A stretch of 64,000 nucleotides of DNA from Xiphydria camelus (taxonomy: Eukaryota; Arthropoda; Insecta; Hymenoptera; Xiphydriidae). The notes under the pieces were generated by a model. That model had not been told where the DNA came from and did not search any database. It saw nothing but the letters and a program-made list of their open reading frames with translations. Positions within the stretch are counted from its first letter, which is position 1, and each line of letters starts with the position of its first letter. Location of the stretch: NCBI GenBank assembly GCA_963678675.1, contig OY783195.1:14302143-14366142 (forward strand), in the 5' to 3' direction. Below are positions 56,911 through 64,000 of this stretch, piece by piece. The translations under genes and the position numbers were made by a program.

Positions 56911-58330
56911 TTAGGAACGAAATTACAATACTTCAACATTTTTGTTGACATGTTCGCCATGAAATATCCGTCTGGCATTTTAGAGAGGGGCTTGGAATTA
57001 AATAATCTATTTATGTAAAAAAAGCCAGACATTACACTATGACTTCCAAAAATAATTTTTTTAATTACAAATTGAGGCGTCTGGTGAGCTGTTAGGCATA
57101 ATAAAATGATCTAGCAATTTCCGTTTCAGTATATTGAGGTCATGACAATGATTTTCAATATGTTTTTTTGTTTTACAAAATAACTTCAAAAAATATGAAT
57201 TTTCGACCCCCCTAAAAATGCTCATTACGCCCTGGCGCCAGGGATGCAGGGTGCCAGACTCAGCGATATGAAAAGAAAATAAGTTCGCCTCACGACTAAA
57301 ATAGATTTTTTCTTTACAAAATCACTACCACAAAAACGTCGCTGGCTCTCCGTCTAATAGTCCAGTCTACGTTCGGTGCGCGCACCTAGCATACAAATTT
57401 GATTAGCGTTGCTGATGTCGCATATGCCGTCCAGAGCCGATACGCGCATTGAAAGTGTTAACACGTTCGTCTCATCTAGTAACTCATTCGCTGGGCCGAC
57501 ATTCACAAAATTCGTTTCTTTGAGATACAAACTCTTTTTGTAAATAACTTATATTATTTAGTGTTTACTATATTGTTATTTTCAATATTTCTCTATTCTT
57601 CCTCTTCTACCACCGGTGGTACATGACGGCCCCAAGGAGTGTGCACGTACTGCATGGAATATTAGCCCGGTCAAAATAGACATTCACCCTTGCATAAATT
57701 CCCAAGAAGCTAAAAATTTACATGAACGTTAGGGATACCATTATAATGAAATTGTGAAAAGTCCTCATCGATCCCGTGTGTGCAAAAAATTTTATGCAAG
57801 GTCAAAGTTCGCAAAAATGGGTTTTTTGGATTTATTAGCGAAACGGTTAGTTTTATGATAAAAATAGATCAGACAAAAATTGTAGATCATGCAATTCTCT
57901 GCAAAAATGGTTCGTACACTTTTTTCCTAAGATTCACCATTTCTGAGAAAAAGCCATTCTAAAGTTGTATTCTCCATAACATGCGTAACTACGCTGCCTA
58001 TGTACTCGTACATCATTGGACGTATAATATAAGTAAAACTATTAGTCTGCGTGACTAATACATTAATATTAAATGATAATTCTAAAGGCGCGTCCTCATT
58101 GAGTCGACAGAGTCTATCGACAATGTCGACTCAGTGAGGACGCGCCTTTAGAATTATCATTCAATATTAATATATTAATCACGCAAACTAATATTGGGTT
58201 GGTGCATAATTATTGCGGCTTTTTTGGCAGCTTCTTTTTCTTTAAAAATTGGCATTTTGTTTATTTTTTTTTCATTAAAATAATCTTCTCTATTTAATTA
58301 ATAAAATTCGTGTCGAAAATCATGTCCATA

Positions 58331-58964
58331 TTCGTCATATTATGTTCTACCACTTCGAGAAAGATGGAAGGTGGCACAGTCATTTCGCGATCTCAACGAA
58401 CTTTTCGGCGAGGGAACAATCAGCAAAAGCCAAGTTGAAAGATGGTTCAAAAAGTTCAAATCGGGCGATACAAACATTACAGATGAAGAAGGAAGAGGTC
58501 GACTATCTAATTTCAACGACCAGGCACTTTTGGCAGCCGTGGAAGAAGACGAAAGCTTGGCAATACGAATGCTGGCCGACGACTTTGATGTGGACCATTC
58601 GACCATTATTCGTCGTCTCAAAAAGCTCGGAAAAGTATGGAAATTGGCTGTATGGGTTCCCCACGAACTCTCCGACCACAGCAAAGCCGAACGTGTACGA
58701 ATTTTCACTGATTTGCTGCAGCGAAACGAGCAAGCACCCTTCCTGAAGAATCTCGTCACTGGAGATGAATCGTGGCTTCTTTTCAAGAACGTCGTCTTCT
58801 TCCACGGCTGCCAAAAGTGCCTGGTCGTCGAAATCAGATGGTTGACCTCTTCCTTCGTCATCTGTAAGGTTTGTATCGCCCGATTGGAACTTTTTGAACT
58901 ATCTTTTAATTTGGCTTTTGCTGATTGTTCCCTCGCAGAAAAGTTCGCTGAGATCGCGAAATGA
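58331..58964 (+). pseudogene. mariner transposase N-terminal half fused to its own antisense
   Basis: After a frameshift near 58362 the frame reads AQSFRDLNELFGEGTISKSQ, VERWFKKFKSGDTNITDEEG, DDFDVDHSTIIRRLKKLGKV and LKNLVTGDESWLLFKN: two helix-turn-helix domains, linker and first catalytic Asp (GDESW). From about 58795 the DNA turns back as the reverse complement of 58340-58560, so the remaining ~55 codons are antisense. The open run is 58371-58964 (198 codons). It lacks the rest of the DDD core and cannot cut, but keeps a DNA-binding half. Confidence 0.8.
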
Positions 58965-59006
58965 CTGTGCCGCCTTCCATTCTTTCTCGAAGTGGTAGAG
59001 CATAAT

Positions 59007-59559
59007 GTGAGTGCACCGGTATTCGTTCATGTAAGATTTTTTTAGCGGGAAATGAAATATTTAATTATCATGGCCAAATATAGAAAGAAGAGTAAATATA
59101 ATACAATGATGGACTCTTTTTCATCAATAAAAAAATTAAAAAATTTGAAAAGGGATTCATAATAATTAAATAATAAAATTTTAAAGTGAAGGGTAAAAAG
59201 GGTCAGTATTCGACCGTCTGTTTTCGCTCTGCGCCGGTACCGAATAACGTAATTTTACAATAATAAAATGTCTTTTTCAGCACTTCCAATAATTTTAATT
59301 TATATTATCATATATTATTCATCGATCTTAACATATTTTAATACGTTTGTTACTTACATTTTGTCGTATCCATCTGAACTACTGATTTCCAATCCTAACC
59401 TACTCTTCTAACGAAATACATTCAAAGCATGATGTTAGCGCCACGCATCGAAACAAATTAATAAATTTTAAACATTTAAAAATGTTAAATATTAAATTTT
59501 TCCATAAATGACCTTCGTTGGACGGATACCCATACACGGTCGGATACCGGTGCACTCAC
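59007..59559. mobile_element. Nested element with GTGAGTGCACCGGTAT ends
   Basis: GTGAGTGCACCGGTATTCG at the left is inverted at about 59540-59563. It splits the right arm of the mariner foldback (CATAAT...ATGACGAAT in the mirror arm). No coding sequence. Confidence 0.7.
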
Positions 59560-60345
59560 GGTATGACGAATATGGACATGATTTTCGACACGCATTTTAT
59601 TAACTAAATAGAGAAGATTATTTCAATGAAAAAAAATAAACAAAATGCCAATTTTTAAAGAAAAAGCCGCCAAAAAATTCGCAATAATTATGCACCAACC
59701 CAATAGTTTTACTTATATTATACGCCCAATGATGTACATAGGCAGCGTAGTCATGCATATTATGGAGAATACAACTTTAAAATGGCTTTTTCTCAGAAAT
59801 AGTTAATCTTAGGAAAAAAGTGTAAGGACTATTTTAGTAGAGAATTGCATGATCTACAATTTTTTTCTGAACTATTTTTATAAGAAAACTAACAGTTTCG
59901 CTAATAAATCCAAAAAACCCATTTTTGCGAACTTTGACCTTGCATAAAATTTTTTGCACACACGGATCGATGAGGACTTTTCACAATTTCATTATAATGG
60001 TATCCCTAACGTTCATGTAAATTTTTAGCTCCTTGGCAATTTATGCAAGGGTACCCCTATTTTTTAGGCTAACTTGACCGGGCTATATCCCGAGCAACCT
60101 AAGATGTTAATGCGTTTTAACAAAAAAAAAACAGTTAAACACGTATATTCTCTGCTTATTGTATACGTTTATAATAACGGAGTTGATATGTTGCTGATTC
60201 AGTTTATTTAGTAATATATGCTTTTTTAGAACGTATTTTTATTACATCATAACATTCTTCTTCAAGCCCGAGTGCGCCACCGGTGGTACATGGGCACACA
60301 TATATTTACACAGGAATCGTATATCTAATATGGAAACCTTCTTAA

Positions 60346-61072
60346 GGGTTTACATGGGTTTCAGAGGCGAAAAAAAAGAGCTTATTCTCTCGATTTTTTT
60401 ACTCTTACTACAGAAGAGTTTTTTTTCAGTTTTTTTGCATGTTATTATATAACTTTTGAAGAATATTTTTAAAAATTTTGATGAAAAAATATGATAAATT
60501 GAATTGATGGCAGTCGATTGTCGGAGGTGCCTCGACAAAAAGGTAGTTGGCGGTAGTCAAAATTACTTGCGACTGCTTCATCTGAAAAATAAAAAAAATA
60601 TATTTTCTTTTAGTATTAGAGTAAAACTAGTCCCTGTGAACGAAGGATTTAAAAAAGAATGAAAATTGGGTTGTTGGCAGACCTTTTTACAAAAAAATGC
60701 ATATTTCGGTGAAATTTGCTCCACATTTCTTTTTAAAATAATAGTTTTAATTGAAAGGAAAAAAAATCCTTCGTCCAAGTTCTTGTGAATTGTACCTGGA
60801 AGACCTGTGTAAAATTTCATCAAGATCGGTTGAGCAGTTCTCGAGAAATCTTGACAACCGACTTTGAAAACACAGTTTCGAGAAAAACGCGATATACCAG
60901 CGGCGCGCGTAGTCTGGCTAGCCTTGAGCGCGCAACTTCCCAAGACTGTATCTCCGAAACTATTACTCGGATCGACTTGAAAATTTAGGACAATATTCTA
61001 GAGATATTGTAGAAATTAATAAGACAATAAAAAAAATTCAATTCTTTGAATCCGTGAAACCCATGTAACCCC
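60346..61072. mobile_element. TTAA-type element with GGGTTTACATGGG ends
   Basis: GGGTTTACATGGGTTTCA near 60346 is inverted at about 61055-61072. TTAA precedes it (60342-60345); the right side reads GTAA, probably mutated. No gene. Confidence 0.6.
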
Positions 61073-61421
61073 GTAAAAGAGTTATGATTTCACAATGCAT
61101 ATAAGCTAAATGAGGGGATGAGAAGCCAAGGGGTCCAAGTAGAAAAGCCAATTTTCCGAGATGCTCCACATTAAAGTATTTTTGTTCTTTAAGCTTTTGT
61201 TTTGTTAGCTGTATGAATAATTCATACAGCTTATACACTTGAGGCAAAGGAATTGCAGGTATTTTTGAAGAACAAAAATCACATATACAAATATCCATTT
61301 CAAATATACATTTGTACCACCGATGGCCAAGCACGGCTTTTCCAAAAACTTGACTTCTACCACGCGCAGTATAAGTCGGCGTGAATGTGTTAAGGACAGA
61401 CGAAAAACAAAAACCCCACAT
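61073..61421 (-). other. Unrecognised open frame
   Basis: About 115 open codons on the minus strand (HRWYKCIFEMDICICDFCSS, KIPAIPLPQVYKLYELFIQL) look protein-like, with several Cys and His. It may be a decayed transposase or host exon; I cannot place it. The frame runs into the TTAA element. Confidence 0.3.
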
Positions 61422-61560
61422 TAAGAAAGATATATTTTCTAAGGTTCAGAAGAAAAAATAATTTCTTCTATTAAATCTCTACAAAAAATAATTCGATTAT
61501 GGTCGGACGTTCTTATAATATTATCATCGATAAGTTTATTTGTGATTAGGGGAATGTCGT

Positions 61561-62355
61561 CAGAGCTCTTTCACACTATCCGTTTTTCTAACGGACCGGT
61601 GAAACTAACGGAACGGTGAAACTACCGGATGCGCAACGTAAGCTCTTTCACATTATCCGTTTTTTTAACGGACCGGTAAACTGACGGACCGTCAGATAAT
61701 ATGAATATGCATTTTTTAAAACAAAATTTATATTTTTTGATAACTTGTTTAAACAAATGCGTTTTAAACTATAATGTATCACTAGAACGCAAAATCAATA
61801 GCGATATTCCTATTCTACGGGTGAAAATATATAAGACAAACTTTTGTTTATCCTTTGCACTTCAAACCCCAACGAGAGATCGACATGGAAAATATTCTAA
61901 CACGTTTTTTGCATTTTTTACAGATATCCGGCAATCATTTTGTCGGACAATCATTCCACTGCATTGTAAAATTAATTTCACACAAAATGAAAAAAAAATT
62001 AATGTTGGTAATGATGTTAACATGCTTCATAAAAATGACATGTTCAGAGATTCATGTCCGTCTTCGGAAACCTTCTCACAGTAGCTACATCACCACTGAA
62101 CGACTTGTAGCAAATTGCATATAAATTTCCAACCGGAACAAATTAATACGGACGAGTGTGAATAGTCCCATAAGCCTTCATGTGTTTCTACTATACGGAT
62201 CCGTTGTTTTCACCGTTCCGGTAACGGACGAGTAGAAACCCATCCGTTGGTGCGACGGTACCGGAACGTTTTTTTAACGCACGTCGATACGTGTGAACGC
62301 TCCAATGCAACTCAGTGTGTTTCTACAGTATCCGGTAGTTTCACCGTTCCGTTAT
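61561..62355. repeat. hAT-like region with subterminal repeats
   Basis: CAGAGCTCTTTCACACTATC opens the region. AACGGACCGG/CCGTTCCGG words crowd both ends. A 24-bp inverted pair (core CGGAACGGTGAAACTACCGG) lies at 61605-61628 and 62331-62354. CAGAG ends with clustered short words suggest a non-autonomous hAT, but no 8-bp duplication was found. Confidence 0.5.
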
Positions 62356-62359
62356 AGGC

Positions 62360-63050
62360 CGGTCAAAATCGACACAAAAAATCGCTCAATTCGCAAAACA
62401 TGATGTATCTCTGATTTTTTAGTATGTTGTTTGGATCCATTAGGGCGACGTATACCCAAGTTTGCAACTCTCAAAAAGTTATGGAAAAATTTTTACACCA
62501 AAAACCGCGAAATTTTTGGACTTTTTCAGATTCTGCTCTATATCTCCTAATCCATGCATTTTTCGCCGAAAGCTATTTTATACGTTTTTTAAGAGCATTA
62601 AATTTGTGATAAATTAAGTCCAACCGGAGCTCTGTAGATCAATTGGTTACCGAATTACGGCACTTTGAAAATAGGGCAGTTTTTTCAAAGATTGAAAATG
62701 TTAGTTTTAGACCTGCTTTGGACCGAAATTGCGTCGAAACCATTGATCCTACGAGTAGAACTTGACAATACAATTTGTAGGCAATTTAATTAGCTTTAAA
62801 TTAAGCGCAGAGCGGGGTCTGTAAGCCTCGTAGTTCTCTCAAAATCTAAAAAAAAAACCCGTATAAGGTAAAATCACATTTTTCCAGAAATGTTCCATAA
62901 CCTTTCCTATCTTTTGTTTTTTGGTTTGGTAATGAAAAAGAAGGAATGAAATCATTTTAAAAAACGGTGAAATGTATTTTAATATAAACATAAGTAATCA
63001 AAAGTGCAGTAACTTAATCAATCAATCAGTCAATCAAATTAGACACATAG
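62360..63050. other. No gene seen
   Basis: AT-rich sequence between the hAT-like region and the PIN-like pseudogene. GGCCGGTCAAAATCGACAC at 62357 resembles the end of the foldback at 57665. Nothing else recognised. Confidence 0.4.
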
Positions 63051-64000
63051 TCAAATTCGTCGCTTTGTTTTTGATGGCCCTGGGCCGTCACTTTCGTTGC
63101 TCTCTTCAATAGGTAGGTCTTCTACTATTGGTGGGTCGCCGTCTTCGTCCCCTATAGGTAGGTACTCCAGTATTGGTGGATTGTCAGGGTTGTCTTAAAG
63201 CTTGTCATTATCGTCCTCTTCAATGATGATAAGGGTAGCGTTCTGGCACGTTTCCCCAGAGCAGGTAGTACACATCACAATATCTGAGCCCTGCTTTGAG
63301 GCAAGTGCAGCCACCTCTGCACCCCTTCTTGCGTTTGCAAGAGAGGAGTTTTAGGAGCTCTGCGGGGGCAGGAGCTTGCCGACTAGTAATGGGGATGAGT
63401 CCAGCCGAGGTCAATTCCCAACCCCAGTCGGTGGCCTCTTTCTCCACCCCTAACCACTTTTGCACCTGGTGGTATGTGCGGTAGTGGTGATACGACGCAG
63501 CCTCTGTGGTTGGGGGCAAACGGGCCAGATTCGCTTTGGCGTTGGCTGCTGTCTTCACAAAAATACGGAAGCGTACATCGTTGAGGGTACCTTCGTTTCG
63601 TCTCCTCCATATAGGGCAACTAGGCACTTGTCACCGGCTGCTGCGACTTGTTGGTGTGTGGCATCTGTCTGGAGGAAAACTCTTGCTTGGTCCACTAGGG
63701 CTTGATTTTGTCTGAAGTGGCTCCACATTTTCATCTTCCAATGCCAGAAGAGGGCAGAGGTTGTGTCGCACCCATTAAATGCGTGGATGAAAAATTCAAA
63801 TCCAGGTGGTAACTTCACTTCCCCTTGGTTGAATGAGTTGGTGGAGAATTGGACGCAACCCGGCTCACCTCTACCACTCTTCTGGAAGTATACGTTTGTT
63901 TTAATGGAACCTAGACCGCAGAGGAGCACGAGCAAATCCACATCCTCTCCAAAGATGATGATGTGGTCATTGGAGGTACTTTTTTGCAAAGCAGTCACGA
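63051..64000 (-). pseudogene. PIN-like gene, C-terminal part, frameshifted
   Basis: From the right edge the minus strand reads FGEDVDLLVLLCGLG, FIHAFNGCDTTSALF and CLVALYGGDE, then a frameshift near 63600. It continues EGTLNDVRFRIFVK, LPPTTEAASYHHYRTYHQVQ and EKEATDWGWELTSAGLIPI. A Cys-rich block follows (SCKRKKGCRGGCTCLKAGL), a second shift near 63260, MCTTCSGETCQNATLIIIEE, an in-frame TAA (63195-63197), and a repeated acidic tail (PPILEYLPIGDEDG / PPIVEDLPIEE) to a stop at 63051. The order (acidic D-x-DLLVLL, GCDTTSA, DWGW, Cys cluster, acidic tail) is that of the multicopy arthropod family also seen at 3-400. Two shifts and a stop make it non-functional. The N-terminus lies outside the window. 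Confidence 0.7.

Larger units (their letters stand above)
55266..57392. repeat. Foldback, ~450 bp arms
   Basis: Left arm about 55266-55730 and right arm about 56916-57392 are diverged reverse complements (GAGCCAGCGACGTTTTTGTG at the outer part, AACATGTCAACAAAAATG-like at the inner). The ~1.2 kb loop holds a hAT-like MITE and a GC-rich palindrome. No gene. Confidence 0.8.
58194..59703 (+). mobile_element. mariner foldback derivative, 1510 bp, TSD TA
   Basis: TTGGGTTGGTGCATAATTAT at 58194 is inverted at 59684-59703. TA flanks both ends. The intact left arm of the host foldback shows the unoccupied TA. Both halves derive from the mariner 5' end, and a nested element (59007-59559) interrupts the right half. 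Confidence 0.87.
57665..60083. repeat. TA-flanked foldback split by a mariner element
   Basis: GCCCGGTCAA and complement at the ends, with TA outside (57663-57664, 60084-60085). Left arm 57665-58114; right arm 58124-58193 plus 59704-60083. The centre is GTCGACAGAGTCTATCGACA. Confidence 0.8.

Noticed and set aside
61701..62124. Overlapping frames of 127 and 89 codons
   Set aside because: AT-rich, two frames compete, and no recognisable motif; inside a probable non-autonomous hAT.

Overview
This window looks like repeat-saturated nuclear DNA from an arthropod, most likely an insect and possibly a hymenopteran. The reasons are AT-rich sequence, spliced transposase genes, and a mix of mariner, Kolobok-type, CACTA, PIF/Harbinger, Helitron, hAT and piggyBac-like pieces. 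I see no prokaryotic operons, rRNA, tRNA or CRISPR. Only two short stretches (38746-38998 and 53569-53682) are candidate exons of ordinary host genes. Almost everything else is mobile DNA, much of it inserted into other mobile DNA and much of it palindromic.

Layout. 1-2.8 kb: a decayed PIN-like gene fragment, a TA-flanked MITE and a foldback. 2.8-6.2 kb: a Helitron helicase relic interrupted by a nearly complete TTAA-flanked Kolobok-type transposon with an open 585-codon transposase, then an 18-unit, exactly 10-bp array matching heat-shock elements. 6.5-10.3 kb: a CCCTT-ended composite holding a ~0.88 kb-arm inverted repeat. 10.4-17.5 kb: palindromes, TTAA and TA MITEs, and a mariner relic. 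18.2-21.9 kb: a train of palindromic TA-flanked MITEs inserted at one another's ends. 22.9-38.15 kb: a 15.3 kb nest in which a PIF/Harbinger element (spliced DDE transposase plus Myb-like partner) has been invaded by a 7.3 kb CACTA/EnSpm element (TNP2-like transposase plus divergent BEN-domain gene), a 2.7 kb unclassified element and several MITEs. 38.7-41.8 kb: a possible host exon, then TTAA MITEs. 41.8-50 kb: a multi-level nest inside a second copy of a dispersed repeat. 50.25-53.18 kb: a Helitron with exact termini, a MITE in its 5' end and a higher-order tandem array inside. 53.7-60.1 kb: three large foldbacks; one is split by a mariner that is itself a foldback of its own 5' end. 60.3-64 kb: TTAA repeat, a hAT-like region and the degenerate C-terminal part of a second PIN-like gene.

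How it works together. Most small elements carry no enzyme, and their target-site duplications group them by likely mobilising family: TA (Tc1/mariner-like), TTAA (piggyBac- or Kolobok-like), TAA (Harbinger-like), 8 bp (hAT). Because so many elements sit inside palindromes or duplicated repeats, the sister arm often preserves the empty site, which proves insertion boundaries and gives relative ages. The apparently best-preserved coding capacity is the Kolobok-type transposase, the Harbinger transposase/Myb pair and the CACTA transposase. The others carry frameshifts or stops. Family names are from recognition of motifs, not from a database search.
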